Part shown: positions 9,295 through 18,597 of the stretch, in pieces
Numbering within the stretch: the first letter of the stretch is position 1
Layout: each line of letters starts with the position of its first letter
NCBI RefSeq assembly: GCF_022009635.1
Contig: NZ_CP091716.1
Coordinates: 5,229,501-5,293,500, forward strand
Reading direction: 5' to 3'
Length of the DNA stretch: 64,000 nucleotides
Source of the DNA: Variovorax paradoxus
GTDB lineage: Bacteria > Pseudomonadota > Gammaproteobacteria > Burkholderiales > Burkholderiaceae_C
Position numbers and translations under genes: made by a program
Notes under the pieces: model-generated
Databases searched by the model: none
Told to the model about the DNA's origin: nothing
Seen by the model: only the letters and a program-made list of their open reading frames with translations

Positions 9295-9972
9295 TCAGGC
9301 GGCGCTATCGTCCTCGAACGGGCGCAGCGCCCGCTCGAAGAAGTCGACGAGCGCCCGCGCGCGGCGCTTGCGGTCGGCCTCGCCGGTCTGGCCCATGGCC
9401 ACCGCATCGTCGGCCACGCCGTGCAGCGCGTTGAACAGAATCACGGCCGTCATGGTCGCGTCGGCCACCGCCCACACCTTGGCGTCGGCACCCCGCCTCA
9501 GCAAGGCGACCAGTTGCGTGATGACGGCGTTGTCGTTGCGCATGCGCCGGTCTTCGGGCCGGTACTCGTGGAAAACGACGTCGTGCAGCGCGACGTTGTC
9601 CAGGTAGGTCTGCAGCCCCGTCTCGGTCCAGGCCTTGAGGCGGGCGCGGTGGTTGTCGGGGCGGTGCCGGTCGACGGCCTCCTGCAGCCGCGCGCAGAAG
9701 TTGTCGACGAAGCGCTGCTGCAGCGCGCCGAGCAGCGCCTCCTTCGACGGAAAGTACAGATAGAAGGTGCCTTTGGCCACCTGCGCGCCGGCCGCGACGT
9801 CGTCGATGCTGGTGGCGGCGATGCCTTTCTCGATGAAAAGCCGCTCGGCGGCGTCCATCAGCGCGGGAGCGCGGGTCTCGGGTGCCTTGGTGCGGCGGCG
9901 CGGCGCGGCCTCGCCCTCCGGCGATGCAGGAGAAGGAGATGCCGGGATGGCGGCCGTGCCGCTCTTCGCCAT
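9295..9972 (-). CDS. TetR/AcrR-family transcriptional regulator
   Basis: 225-residue repressor. A Pro/Ala-rich lead (1-35) is followed by a TetR helix-turn-helix: LFIEKGIAATSIDDVAAGAQ, then VAKGTFYLYFPSKEALL, about residues 45-85. The C-terminal ligand/dimer domain is variable. It is the last gene of a minus-strand group (efflux pump, small protein, TetR), 8 bp behind the small gene. The likely target is the palindromic operator at 12078-12094 in front of the pump, giving drug-inducible negative feedback. The ligand is unknown. Confidence 0.9.
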   Translation of the reverse strand: MAKSGTAAIPASPSPASPEGEAAPRRRTKAPETRAPALMDAAERLFIEKGIAATSIDDVAAGAQVAKGTFYLYFPSKEALLGALQQRFVDNFCARLQEAVDRHRPDNHRARLKAWTETGLQTYLDNVALHDVVFHEYRPEDRRMRNDNAVITQLVALLRRGADAKVWAVADATMTAVILFNALHGVADDAVAMGQTGEADRKRRARALVDFFERALRPFEDDSAA

Positions 9973-9980
9973 CGACCGCC

Positions 9981-10430
9981 TCAGGGAACCACGGCCGCCG
10001 CCGAGCGGATGGCCGCGCGCACAGCCGCCAGGTCGAACGGCAGGCCGCGCGGCGCCATCACGCGTTCCGACAGCCACGCCAGCGCATCGTCGGTATCCGC
10101 AAAGGTGCTGGCGGGCACGCCGAAGAGTTTCTCTACATTCATCTTGCGGATTTTCTCGTACTGGTCGGCGGGCACCACGCTCGCCATGCCCATCATATGG
10201 CGGCGGATGTCGCCGCCGCGCTCCTGCAGCCATTGCTTGGCGCTCTGTGCGCTGCCCTCCGGATGCACCAGCGCATCGGCATCGGCGAACACGCGCAGCG
10301 ACGCGAAGGGCTGGCCGCGGTCGAGCCAGCCGTTCCAGTCTTGCGTGAAGGCCTGCATGCTCTCGAGCGTCTGCAGCCCCGAGGAGACGCTGATGACGAG
10401 GGGCCATTGACTGAGTTCGTGACGAATCAT
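9981..10430 (-). CDS. Hypothetical protein in TetR/efflux operon
   Basis: 149-residue soluble protein that I do not assign to a family. It has no signal peptide or membrane segment. The sequence is mixed alpha/beta with Trp-rich spots (QDWNGWLDRG) and a basic patch (ERGGDIRRHMMG). ATG 10430 has a good Shine-Dalgarno (AAGGAG about 10 nt upstream on the minus strand), which decides the start against an upstream extension. It sits between the DHA2 pump (83 bp upstream) and the TetR gene (8 bp downstream), so it is probably cotranscribed and may act in detoxification; that is inference from context. Confidence 0.72.
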   Translation of the reverse strand: MIRHELSQWPLVISVSSGLQTLESMQAFTQDWNGWLDRGQPFASLRVFADADALVHPEGSAQSAKQWLQERGGDIRRHMMGMASVVPADQYEKIRKMNVEKLFGVPASTFADTDDALAWLSERVMAPRGLPFDLAAVRAAIRSAAAVVP

Positions 10431-10513
10431 GGAAAGCTCCTTGAAAAAAACCGAATGAAGGCGCGCGCTGACGCGCACCGGCACGTATGCGGCGGGCATG
10501 GAAGGGCGAAGCC

Positions 10514-12043
10514 TCAGGCGCGGGCGGCGACAGCGGCTGCGCGCGGCCTCACGCTCAGCAACAGCCCCGCGGCCAGCAGGCCGGCCACTCCGGCGCAGGC
10601 CATGGCCGCATGGAAGCCGCCGGCGAGCGCGGTGGCCAGCAGTTCGTGGGCGATGCCCGCGTCGAGCGAAGACAGCGCGTGCAGGTCATGCCGGCTCACG
10701 GCGTCGACGGCCGCCTGCCGCGCACCCGAGAGCCCCGCGTGTTCGAGCGAATCGGCCAGCAGCGAGGTGGCACGCGTGCTCATCAGCGTGCCGAGCAGTG
10801 CGATGCCGATCAGCATGCCCGCTTGGCGCAGCGCGTTCATCGTGGCCGAGGCCATGCCCGAACGCTGCGCCGGCACCGACGCCATGACGGCAGTGCTGGT
10901 GGCCGGCACCGCCAGCCCGGCGCCCGCGCCGAGGAACAGGAACAGCAAGGCCATCGGCGCATAGGGCGTGTCCGCCGAGAACAGCGTCAGCAGCAGCATC
11001 GAGCCGCCGATCAGCGTATAGCCGGCGACCATCAGCGTGTGCACGTCGAAGCGCCTGGCCAACCGGCCGAACTGCGAGGCCACGACGCCCGTTGCCACGA
11101 ACTGCGGCACCAGCCGCCAGCCGGTGTCGCTGGGCGACCAGCCCTGCACCTGCTGAAGGAACAGCGAGAAGAAAAACAGGCTCGCGTACGACGAGAAACC
11201 GAGCACGAACGACGCGAAGTTGGTCACCGAAAAGCGCGCATCGCGAAACAACCCGAGCGGCAACAGCGGCCGCGCCACGCGCGCCTCCACCACCAGGAAC
11301 AGCACGAGCCCGACAGCGGCCGCGACCAGCGCGGAAGCCGCCTGCACCGAGCCCCAGCCGTGCTCGCCCGCCACGATCAGCCCATAGGTCAGCGCGCCCA
11401 GCCACAGCACGCTAAGCACCTGCCCCACCGGGTCGAGCGCCGCGTGCTCAGGGTGCGCGGTCTCGCGGATGCCCCAGAGCCCCAGCCCGACGGTCAGCAC
11501 GCCGATCGGCAGGTTGATGAGAAAGATGCTCTGCCAGCCCGCGTGATCCACCAGCAGCCCGCCGAGCATCGGCCCGAGGATCAGCGACAGCGCCGTGAAC
11601 GACGACCAGCCGCCAATCACTCGCGCCCGGCTGGCCGGCTCGGGGAAGGCATGCGCCAGCAGCGACAGCGCGCCCGGAATCAGCAGCGCACCGGCCACGC
11701 CCTGCACCGCCCGCCCCGCCAGCAGCGTCGGCAGGTTGCCGGCCAGGGCGCACATCGCCGAGCCGAGGGTGAACACGATCACGCCGGCCAGCCAGGCGCG
11801 CTTGCGGCCGTAGCTGTCGCCGAGCGGGCCGGCCGACAGCATGAAGGCGGAAAGGCACAGCGCGTAGATGTCGATCACCCACTGCAAGCCGGCCAGGTCG
11901 GTGGAAAGCGCGCGCTGCAACGTGGGCAGCGCGACGTTGACGATGCTCACGTCGAGTGTGGCGATGAAGCTGCCGAGGTACACGGCAGCGACGAGCGCAA
12001 GACGGCGGCGCGGATCGGCCGCCGCCGGAATATGGGAGTCCAT
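10514..12043 (-). CDS. MFS transporter, DHA2 (EmrB/QacA-like, 14-TM) family
   Basis: 509-residue inner-membrane proton antiporter of the drug:H+ antiporter-2 type. It begins LALVAAVYLGSFIATLDVSI, with motif D1-like LDVSIVNVALPTLQ, and has motif A-like GPLGDSYGRKRAWLAG after TM2 and motif C-like GALLIPGALSLLAHAFPEP. Length and hydrophobic pattern suggest 14 helices. ATG 12043 is preferred; an upstream in-frame ATG (12088) would place the start inside the operator. A promoter with an overlapping palindrome lies just upstream, and a TetR gene is in the same operon. Confidence 0.92.
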   Translation of the reverse strand: MDSHIPAAADPRRRLALVAAVYLGSFIATLDVSIVNVALPTLQRALSTDLAGLQWVIDIYALCLSAFMLSAGPLGDSYGRKRAWLAGVIVFTLGSAMCALAGNLPTLLAGRAVQGVAGALLIPGALSLLAHAFPEPASRARVIGGWSSFTALSLILGPMLGGLLVDHAGWQSIFLINLPIGVLTVGLGLWGIRETAHPEHAALDPVGQVLSVLWLGALTYGLIVAGEHGWGSVQAASALVAAAVGLVLFLVVEARVARPLLPLGLFRDARFSVTNFASFVLGFSSYASLFFFSLFLQQVQGWSPSDTGWRLVPQFVATGVVASQFGRLARRFDVHTLMVAGYTLIGGSMLLLTLFSADTPYAPMALLFLFLGAGAGLAVPATSTAVMASVPAQRSGMASATMNALRQAGMLIGIALLGTLMSTRATSLLADSLEHAGLSGARQAAVDAVSRHDLHALSSLDAGIAHELLATALAGGFHAAMACAGVAGLLAAGLLLSVRPRAAAVAARA

Positions 12044-12075
12044 GGACGCCTTCAAGGTCGTTGAAGAAGGCGCCA

Positions 12076-12104
12076 ATACTGACTTCAAGTCAGTTAACTG
12101 TCAA
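12076..12104 (-). promoter_or_regulatory. Putative promoter of the DHA2 efflux operon
   Basis: On the minus strand there is a perfect -35 TTGACA (12104-12099), a 17-nt spacer and a poor -10 CAGTAT (12081-12076). The spacer is occupied by the TetR-type palindrome, the classic geometry for repression by promoter occlusion. The -10 matches consensus at only three positions, so its exact place is uncertain. Confidence 0.55.
12078..12094. promoter_or_regulatory. Palindromic operator, probable TetR-family binding site
   Basis: Perfect 17-bp palindrome ACTGACTTcAAGTCAGT (8-bp arms, 1-nt centre), 34 bp upstream of the DHA2 pump start. A second overlapping 10-bp palindrome, CAGTTAACTG, follows at 12091-12100. 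Both lie in the promoter of the operon that encodes the TetR protein. Confidence 0.75.
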
Positions 12105-12155
12105 TCAAATGAGAATTTATCGCATTTAAAGCACGGATTTCCCGCCCGACTCGTG

Positions 12156-13319
12156 TCAGACCTTCAAGCCCCATGTAGCACGCGCCCCCAGCGCCAGCAC
12201 CCCGCCGACCACCCAGAACACGCCCGCGATGCCGATCAGCGCGCCGAGCGAGCCGAACAGCATCGGCATCGCCACGCTCGACGCATTGATGGTCATGAGG
12301 CGCAGCCCCAGCGCCTCGCCGTGCCGCGTGTGCGGTGTGATCTGGTGCAGCATGCTCATCACCATCGGCTGCACGGCGCCCAGCGCGAAGCCCAGGATCA
12401 CCGAACACACGCCCATGGCCCAGGCCGCCTCGAGCAGCGGATACACCGCGAACACCAGCGCCGTGACGATGGTGGAACTCAGGATCACGCTGCGCTCCGA
12501 GGCACGCGATGCGATCACCGGCAGCACCACGCGAATGACGGCCGCCGCCACCGCGAAGGCGCCCAGGATCGAGCCGATCACCGAAGCGCTGATGCCCCTG
12601 TCGTGCCCCAGCACCGGCAGCACGAAGGCGTGCACGTCCCAGCTCGACGACTGCAGCCAGTTCACGAAAAGCAGGCGCCGGAACATCGGCTCGCGCAGCA
12701 GGTCCCAGGCGCGCGTGGGCGTGGCACCCGCCAGCGGCGGCGCAAGCGGCGGCTCGTCCGCGCCGCGCGCGAGCAGCCAGCACACGAGCGGCAGCGCCGC
12801 CATCACCGCGAAGCAGACGCGGAAAGCCAGCATGTCCGCCGGCGCGCGACCCGCGTGGTCGATCAGCATGCCGGCCAGGAAAGGCCCGACGAAGTTGGCC
12901 GCGGCCGGTGCGATGGCGAGCCAGCTGAAGACGCGCTTGAGCTGTGTCGGGTCGTGCGCGGACCGGCCCACGTGCCGCTGCAATGCGATGACGGTCGCGC
13001 CCGTGGCGCCGCCGGTCAGCAAGGCCGACAGGCACATCACCGGGAACACCGGAAACACCACCACCAGCCCCGCGCCGACCACCGCCGCGATCACCGACAG
13101 CCACAGCGGCCGCTTGAAGCCATGCCGATCGGCAAAGCGCCCCGCCGGCAACGCCAGGAACACCTGGGTCAGCGCGAACAGCGAGATCAGCACGCCGACT
13201 GCCGCGGCGCTGTAGCCCTGCTGCAGCGCCAGCAGCGGTGTGGCCAGACGCATGCCGGCCATGGTGGCATGCAGGCAGACCTGGGCGCCGATGACGCGCA
13301 GAAGCTCGGAGCCTTTCAC
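12156..13319 (-). CDS. MFS transporter (12-TM)
   Basis: 387-residue major facilitator protein with 12 predicted helices. A motif-A-like loop, AGRFADRHGFKRPLW, follows TM2, and GGATGATVIALQRH lies in TM4-5. The start is GTG at 13319, embedded in a GTGA overlap with the rmuC stop, indicating translational coupling; longer in-frame starts fall inside rmuC and have no MFS character. The substrate is unknown. The gene is followed by the separate DHA2 promoter region, so the rmuC transcript probably ends here. Confidence 0.85.
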   Translation of the reverse strand: MKGSELLRVIGAQVCLHATMAGMRLATPLLALQQGYSAAAVGVLISLFALTQVFLALPAGRFADRHGFKRPLWLSVIAAVVGAGLVVVFPVFPVMCLSALLTGGATGATVIALQRHVGRSAHDPTQLKRVFSWLAIAPAAANFVGPFLAGMLIDHAGRAPADMLAFRVCFAVMAALPLVCWLLARGADEPPLAPPLAGATPTRAWDLLREPMFRRLLFVNWLQSSSWDVHAFVLPVLGHDRGISASVIGSILGAFAVAAAVIRVVLPVIASRASERSVILSSTIVTALVFAVYPLLEAAWAMGVCSVILGFALGAVQPMVMSMLHQITPHTRHGEALGLRLMTINASSVAMPMLFGSLGALIGIAGVFWVVGGVLALGARATWGLKV

Positions 13320-14683
13320 GGGGTGTCGTCGCCCTCGCTGTCGGCTGTCGGCGGAAGCAGCGCCTGCGATTGCGCCTCGGGCAGCGCCTCGACCTTGCGC
13401 AATGCCAGGCGCATCTGCTTGGCGCGCGTGTCGGCCTTGTCGAGCGTGTCGGACGCCTTGGCCACCTGCTCCTTGATGCGCCCGACCCAGTCGCCGTAGC
13501 GCTCGAATTCGGTCTTGACCGCGCCCAACACCTTCCACACCTCGGAGGCCTGCTGCTCCAGCGCGAGCGTGCGAAAGCCCATGTGCAGGCTGTTGAGCAT
13601 GGCCAGCAAGGTGGTCGGACCGGCCAGCGTCACGCGGTGCTGGCGCTGGATGGCGTCCATCAGGCCGGGGCGACGCAGAACCTCGGCGTAGAGGCTTTCG
13701 ACCGGCAGGAAGAGGATGGCGAAATCGGTGGTGTGCGGCGCCGCGAGGTAGTTGTCGGCAATCGACTTGGCCTCGGTGCGAATGCGCGCCTCCAGCGCCT
13801 TGGCGGCCAGTTCCGCGCCGGCCGCATCGGCGCGCTCGTGCGCATCGATCAGGCGCTCGTAGTCGTCACGCGGGAACTTGGCGTCGATCGGCAGCCACAC
13901 CGGCGCGCCCTCTTCTCCGCGCCCCGGAAAGCGGATGGCGAAGTCGACGCGCTGGCCGCTGCGCGGCTTGGTCTCGATCTGCTTGGCGTACTGGTCCGGC
14001 GTGAGCACCTGCTCGAGCAAGGCTTCGAGCTGCACCTCGCCGAACACGCCGCGCGTCTTCACGTTGGTCAGCACGCGCTGCAGGCTGCCGACGCCGACGG
14101 CCAGCGTCTGCATTTCGCCGAGCCCCTTGTGCACCTGCTCGAGCCGGTCGGCCACCTGCTTGAAGCTTTCGCCCAGGCGGGTTTCGAGCGTGCTCTGCAG
14201 CTTCTCGTCGACGGTCTTGCGCATCTCGTCGAGCTTGGCGGCATTGGTCTGCTGCAGCTGCACGAGCTGGGATTCCATGGTCGCGCGCACCTCCGACAGG
14301 CGCCGTGCATTCGATTCGCTCAGGCCCTGCAGCTGCGTGCTGAGCGTGTCGGCCAACGTCTTCTGCAGCGACGCGAGCTGCAGGGAAAAGGCATCGAGCT
14401 GCGCGTTCTGCGTGCGCGTGGCCTCGGCGCCCTGCTGCACCAGCGAGCGCTGGAAGGTGGCGAAGGCCTGCGTGGTTTCCTGCCGCGCGCCGCGGGAGCT
14501 GTCGGCGATTTCTCGGCGTAGTTCGCGCTCGGTGCGTTCGTTGGCCGAGCCGATGGTGGCAAGCGCCCGCATCAGTTCGCTGTTGTCGGCCGGTGGCTGC
14601 CGGCGGGCCAGCAGCCAGATCACCAGCACGAGCTGGATGACCGCGAGTACGGCCAGTCCAATCAGAATAAGGGCAGTGTCCAA
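13316..14683 (-). CDS. rmuC: DNA recombination protein RmuC
   Basis: 455-residue protein of the RmuC family, which limits recombination at inverted repeats; the nuclease activity is presumed. An N-terminal membrane anchor (ALILIGLAVLAVIQLVLVIW, about 4-23) is followed by a long coiled coil (about 40-185) and the conserved RmuC domain, with VFGEVQLEALLEQVLTPDQY and PVWLPIDAKFPRDDYERL (endonuclease-like core). Length fits the family. It is coupled by GTGA overlap to the MFS gene and lies 24 bp after the 2-hydroxyacid dehydrogenase. Confidence 0.95.
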   Translation of the reverse strand: MDTALILIGLAVLAVIQLVLVIWLLARRQPPADNSELMRALATIGSANERTERELRREIADSSRGARQETTQAFATFQRSLVQQGAEATRTQNAQLDAFSLQLASLQKTLADTLSTQLQGLSESNARRLSEVRATMESQLVQLQQTNAAKLDEMRKTVDEKLQSTLETRLGESFKQVADRLEQVHKGLGEMQTLAVGVGSLQRVLTNVKTRGVFGEVQLEALLEQVLTPDQYAKQIETKPRSGQRVDFAIRFPGRGEEGAPVWLPIDAKFPRDDYERLIDAHERADAAGAELAAKALEARIRTEAKSIADNYLAAPHTTDFAILFLPVESLYAEVLRRPGLMDAIQRQHRVTLAGPTTLLAMLNSLHMGFRTLALEQQASEVWKVLGAVKTEFERYGDWVGRIKEQVAKASDTLDKADTRAKQMRLALRKVEALPEAQSQALLPPTADSEGDDTP

Positions 14684-14707
14684 GGTCGGGTTGTCGCCTC
14701 TTGCTTC

Positions 14708-15694
14708 TTACTTCGAGGCAGCGGGAACGGGCGTCACCGGCGTCAGCGGTCCCTTGCCGCCGAAGTAGGCGATGAGGTTGTCGGCCGCCAGGTCGGCCAT
14801 CGCGCGGCGCGTGGGCACGGTGGCGCTGGCGATATGCGGCGTGAGCACCACGTTCGGCACGGTCAGCAGGTCGGGGTGGACCTTGGGCTCGCCCTCGAAC
14901 ACGTCGAGGCCGGCGGCGGCGATGCGCTTCTCGCGCAGCGCCACGGCCAGCGCCGCGTCGTCGACGATGCCGCCGCGCGCGATGTTGACGAGCGTTGCCG
15001 TGGGCTTCATCAGTGCGATCTCGGCCGCGCCGATGGTGTGGTGCGAAGCGGCCGAATAAGGCACCACCAGCACCACATGGTCGGCCGTCTTGAGCAGCTC
15101 TTCCTTGCCCACGTAGCTGGCCTTGCATTCGGCTTCGAGCGAGGCGTCGAGCTTCGAGCGGTTGTGATAGATCACCTTCATGCCGAAGCCGTGCGCGCCG
15201 CGCTTGGCAATGCCCTGCCCGATGCGGCCCATGCCAATGATGCCGAGCGTGGAGCCATGGATGTCGGAGCCCGCGAACATGTCGAAGCTCCACTTCTGCC
15301 ACTTGCCCGCGCGCAGGAAGTGTTCGCTTTCGGTGATGCGGCGCGCCGTGGCCATGAGCAGCGCGAAGCCGAAGTCGGCCGTGGTCTCGGTCAGCACGTC
15401 GGGCGCGTTGGTGCCGAGCACGCCGTGCGCGGCCATCGCGTCGACGTCGAAGTTGTTGTAGCCCACCGCCATGTTGGCGCAGATCTTCAGGTCGGGGCAG
15501 GCGTCGAGCACGGCGGCGTCGATGCGCTCGCTGCCGGTGGTGAAGGCGCCCGCTTTGCCCTGCAGCTTCGCGATGAGCTGATCCTTGCTCCAGCTTTCGT
15601 CGGACTGGTTCGACTCGACCTCGAAATGCTGCGACAGGCGCTCGATGGTCTCGGGAAAGATCGCGCGCGCGACCAGGATCTTGGGCTTGCTCAT
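14708..15694 (-). CDS. D-2-hydroxyacid dehydrogenase (glyoxylate/hydroxypyruvate reductase type)
   Basis: 328-residue NAD(P)H-dependent dehydrogenase that reduces glyoxylate, hydroxypyruvate or 2-ketogluconate-like acids to D-hydroxyacids. The Rossmann motif is GIIGMGRIGQGIAKRG. The catalytic set is Arg in LVNIARGGIVDD, Glu in FEGEPKVHP, and His in VLTPHIASAT. The extended catalytic-domain start LVARAIFPETIERL is typical of the GhrB/GyaR group. ATG 15694 gives the MSKPKILVARAIFPE start. It lies 29 bp behind nhaD and 24 bp ahead of rmuC. Confidence 0.92.
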   Translation of the reverse strand: MSKPKILVARAIFPETIERLSQHFEVESNQSDESWSKDQLIAKLQGKAGAFTTGSERIDAAVLDACPDLKICANMAVGYNNFDVDAMAAHGVLGTNAPDVLTETTADFGFALLMATARRITESEHFLRAGKWQKWSFDMFAGSDIHGSTLGIIGMGRIGQGIAKRGAHGFGMKVIYHNRSKLDASLEAECKASYVGKEELLKTADHVVLVVPYSAASHHTIGAAEIALMKPTATLVNIARGGIVDDAALAVALREKRIAAAGLDVFEGEPKVHPDLLTVPNVVLTPHIASATVPTRRAMADLAADNLIAYFGGKGPLTPVTPVPAASK

Positions 15695-15723
15695 GATGTT
15701 GTCTCTTGTCGAAGGGGGGAAGA

Positions 15724-17136
15724 TCAGCGGAAGAAGATGAAGGTGCAAATGACGAACAGCGGCACCAGGATGGTCACCGACCACGCCATGTAGCCGAAGA
15801 AGCTCGGCATGCGCACGCCGCGGCTCTCGGCGATGGCCTTGACCATGAGGTTGGGCGCGTTGCCGATGTAGGTGTTGGCGCCCATGAACACGGCCCCCGC
15901 CGAGATGGCGGCCAGCGTGCTGGCGTAGGTGGTCATCAGCGCGGCCGGGTCGCCGCCCGCAGTGTTGAAGAACACCAGGTAGGTCGGCGCGTTGTCGAGG
16001 AACGAGCTCAGCACGCCGGTGGCCCAGAAATACATCGCCGGATCGGGCTGTCCGTCGGCGCGCGTCACGGCCGAGACGATGGCGCCGAACGGCCCCTGCG
16101 TGCCGGCCTTGAGCATGGCGATCACCGGGATGATGGTCAGGAAGATGCCCGCGAACAGCTTGGCCACTTCGGCCATCGGGCCCCATTCGAACTGGTTGTC
16201 GGCATGCACCTTGGGTGCCGTGAGCCTGTAAGAGACCACAGCGATCAGCAGCAGCCCCGCGTCGCGCAGCAGGCCCGGCAGGCCGACCTCGGTGCCGAAC
16301 ACGTCGAACACCACGGGCGACTTCCAGAAGCCGCTCATCAGCACCAGCGCGACGATGCCGCCCAGCAGCCAGAAGTTGGAGGCGCCGTCGAAGCCGATGC
16401 CCGGCGTGTCGGGCGTCGGGTCGACCGGCAGCACGCCTTCCTTGCGGTAGTAATGGCGGTCGATCAGGTAGAACAGCGCCAGCAGAACGCCCAGGATGAA
16501 GATCGTTTCGGGCAGGATGTTCTGCACGGTCCAGAAAAAGCCGACACCTTTCAGGAAGCCGAGGAACAGCGGCGGATCGCCCAGCGGCGTGAGCGAGCCA
16601 CCTGCGTTCGACACGATGAAGATGAAGAACACGATCACATGCACTCTGTGCGCGCGGTTGTCGTTGGCGCGAATCAGCGGCCGTATCAGCAGCATCGACG
16701 CGCCCGTGGTGCCCATGAAGCTCGCAAGCACCGCGCCGATGGCGAGGATCGCCGTGTTCAGGCCAGGCGCCCCGCGCAGGTTGCCGCGAATGTGAATGCC
16801 GCCCGCCACGGTGAACAGCGCCGTGAGCAGGATGATGAAGGGGATGTACTCGGCCACCAGCGCATGCACCAGTTGCTCGCCGGCCAGCGCCGCGCCGTAG
16901 GTGGCGGCGAAGGGCAGCAGGAAGGCCAGCGCCCAGGCTGCCGAGATCTTGCCGTAGTGGTGGTGCCAGAACGCCGGCGCGAGCAGCGGGAACAACGCGA
17001 TCGACAGCAGGATGCCCGCGAAGGGCACGCCCCACAGCGGCGACAGTTTTCCGCCGTCGAAGTCGGCGGCCGTGGCCAGGGCGGGAAGCAGGAGCAGCAA
17101 TACCGCGGCTGCAGTCAGTCGGATCGTTTTTTGCAT
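15724..17136 (-). CDS. nhaD: Na+/H+ antiporter NhaD
   Basis: 470-residue inner-membrane protein of the NhaD group of the ion-transporter superfamily, exchanging Na+ (and Li+) for protons. The N-terminal hydrophobic stretch with Ala-Thr-Ala-Ala looks like a cleavable signal. Key motifs include VFFIFIVSNAGGSLTPLGDP (the hairpin typical of NhaD/ArsB-like permeases) and FLDNAPTYLVFFNTAGGD, which mirrors it in the second repeat. Usual length. The gene lies between pncB (48 bp) and the hydroxyacid dehydrogenase (29 bp), all on the minus strand. Confidence 0.93.
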   Translation of the reverse strand: MQKTIRLTAAAVLLLLLPALATAADFDGGKLSPLWGVPFAGILLSIALFPLLAPAFWHHHYGKISAAWALAFLLPFAATYGAALAGEQLVHALVAEYIPFIILLTALFTVAGGIHIRGNLRGAPGLNTAILAIGAVLASFMGTTGASMLLIRPLIRANDNRAHRVHVIVFFIFIVSNAGGSLTPLGDPPLFLGFLKGVGFFWTVQNILPETIFILGVLLALFYLIDRHYYRKEGVLPVDPTPDTPGIGFDGASNFWLLGGIVALVLMSGFWKSPVVFDVFGTEVGLPGLLRDAGLLLIAVVSYRLTAPKVHADNQFEWGPMAEVAKLFAGIFLTIIPVIAMLKAGTQGPFGAIVSAVTRADGQPDPAMYFWATGVLSSFLDNAPTYLVFFNTAGGDPAALMTTYASTLAAISAGAVFMGANTYIGNAPNLMVKAIAESRGVRMPSFFGYMAWSVTILVPLFVICTFIFFR

Positions 17137-17184
17137 GGGGCCGTACCGTACCAGACCGTGCGGTGCGCAGCGCGGGTACAGCCG

Positions 17185-18405
17185 TCAGACGGGGGGTTGT
17201 TCGATCTCGAAGACCTGCCGCAGGTAGGCCAGGTATTTCTCGTCCTCGCACATGTTCTTGGACGGCGTGTCCGACAGCTTGGCCACCGGCTGATCGTTGC
17301 AGTGGATCATCTTGATGACGATCTGCAACGGCTCGTAGCCCAGGTCGTTGGTGAGGTTGGTGCCGATGCCGAAGGCAAGCTGGCAGCGGCCGCGGAACTG
17401 CTGGTAGAGCTCGATGGTGCGCGGCACCGTCAGGCCGTCGCTGAAGATCAGCGTCTTGGTGCGCGGGTCGACCCGGTTGGCGACGTAGTGCGCCAGCATG
17501 CGCTCGCCCCACTGGAACGGGTCGCCGCTGTCATGGCGGGCCCCATCGAAGAGCTTGCAGAAGTACAGGTCGAAGTCGCGCAGGAAGGCGCTCATGCCGT
17601 ACACGTCGGACAGCGCGATGCCCAGGTCGCCGCGGTACTCGCGCGCCCAGCTCTCGAAGCCGAAGATCTGGCTGTCGCGCAGGCGCGGGCCGAGCGCCTG
17701 GCAGGCCTGCAGGTATTCGTGCGCCATGGTGCCCAGCGGAATCAGGCCGAGCTTCATGGCGTACAGCACGTTGCTGGTGCCCGCCAGCTGCGGCAGCCGC
17801 ACGCCCGTGGGCGGCTGCACCGCCGGCGGGGTGACGGCGCCCAGCCGCGCGGTCAGCGTGCGCAGCACCTCTTCATGCCAGTCCTTGGAGAAGCGGCGGC
17901 GCGTGCCGTAGTCGGCGATCTTGAGGTCGCTCAGGCCCTCGTCCTGCAGCTGCGAGACCTTGGTCTCTAGCCGGCGCCGGCCCTCTTCGAAATCGGGCTT
18001 CTTCTGGGTGTTGCGGAAGTAGACCTCGTTGACGATGGCCAGCACCGGGATCTCGAACAGGATGGTGTGCAGCCACGGCCCCTTGATGCGGATCTCGAGT
18101 TCGCCCGAGGGCTGGGGAATGATGTTGATGTACTTCTCGTTGAGCCTGAACAGCCCGAGAAAGTCGACGAAGTCGCTCTTGATGAAGCGCATGGAGCGCA
18201 GGTAGGCGAGCTCGGCGTCGCGGAACTGCAGCGAACACAGGCTGCGCACCTCGTCACGGATCTGGCCCGCGAACTGGGCCAGGTTGACGCCGGGGTTGCG
18301 GCACTTGAAGCGGTACTCGACCCGGGCCCCGGGGAAGTGGTGCAGCACGACCTGCATCATCGTGAACTTGTAGAGGTCGGTGTCGAGCAGGCTGTGAATG
18401 ATCAT
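17185..18405 (-). CDS. pncB: Nicotinate phosphoribosyltransferase
   Basis: 406-residue enzyme of the NAD salvage (Preiss-Handler) pathway, making nicotinate mononucleotide from nicotinate and PRPP with ATP hydrolysis. The N-terminus [20 protein letters not shown] is the family signature. The phosphorylated-His segment lies in the [10 protein letters not shown] region, and the PRPP-binding part includes [12 protein letters not shown] and [11 protein letters not shown]. Length is standard. It is divergent from the csbD-like gene, with 192 bp between them. Confidence 0.97.
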   Translation of the reverse strand: MIIHSLLDTDLYKFTMMQVVLHHFPGARVEYRFKCRNPGVNLAQFAGQIRDEVRSLCSLQFRDAELAYLRSMRFIKSDFVDFLGLFRLNEKYINIIPQPSGELEIRIKGPWLHTILFEIPVLAIVNEVYFRNTQKKPDFEEGRRRLETKVSQLQDEGLSDLKIADYGTRRRFSKDWHEEVLRTLTARLGAVTPPAVQPPTGVRLPQLAGTSNVLYAMKLGLIPLGTMAHEYLQACQALGPRLRDSQIFGFESWAREYRGDLGIALSDVYGMSAFLRDFDLYFCKLFDGARHDSGDPFQWGERMLAHYVANRVDPRTKTLIFSDGLTVPRTIELYQQFRGRCQLAFGIGTNLTNDLGYEPLQIVIKMIHCNDQPVAKLSDTPSKNMCEDEKYLAYLRQVFEIEQPPV

Positions 18406-18597
18406 GGTGCTGTACGCGATGCTGTGCGGATGCGGTGTCTCAAACTTTCGGCGTCCGTTCGATTATCACGGGGCGCGTCGGCCTCTGCCTACGAGGCCCG
18501 AACAGCACGTCCTACCGATGGGGTGAATCCACCCGGCGACATTGTTTTCACGGCGGCAAGAACAGCCCGCCGAATCAACAGCTCAAAGGAGATTCGC

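Noticed and set aside
10487..12064. Plus-strand open frame opposite the DHA2 pump
   Set aside because: The minus strand carries a well-conserved transporter; the plus frame has no domain pattern.
15706..17970. Plus-strand 754-codon frame opposite nhaD and pncB
   Set aside because: Composition is Arg/Gln/His-rich shadow coding; both opposite genes are clear family members.
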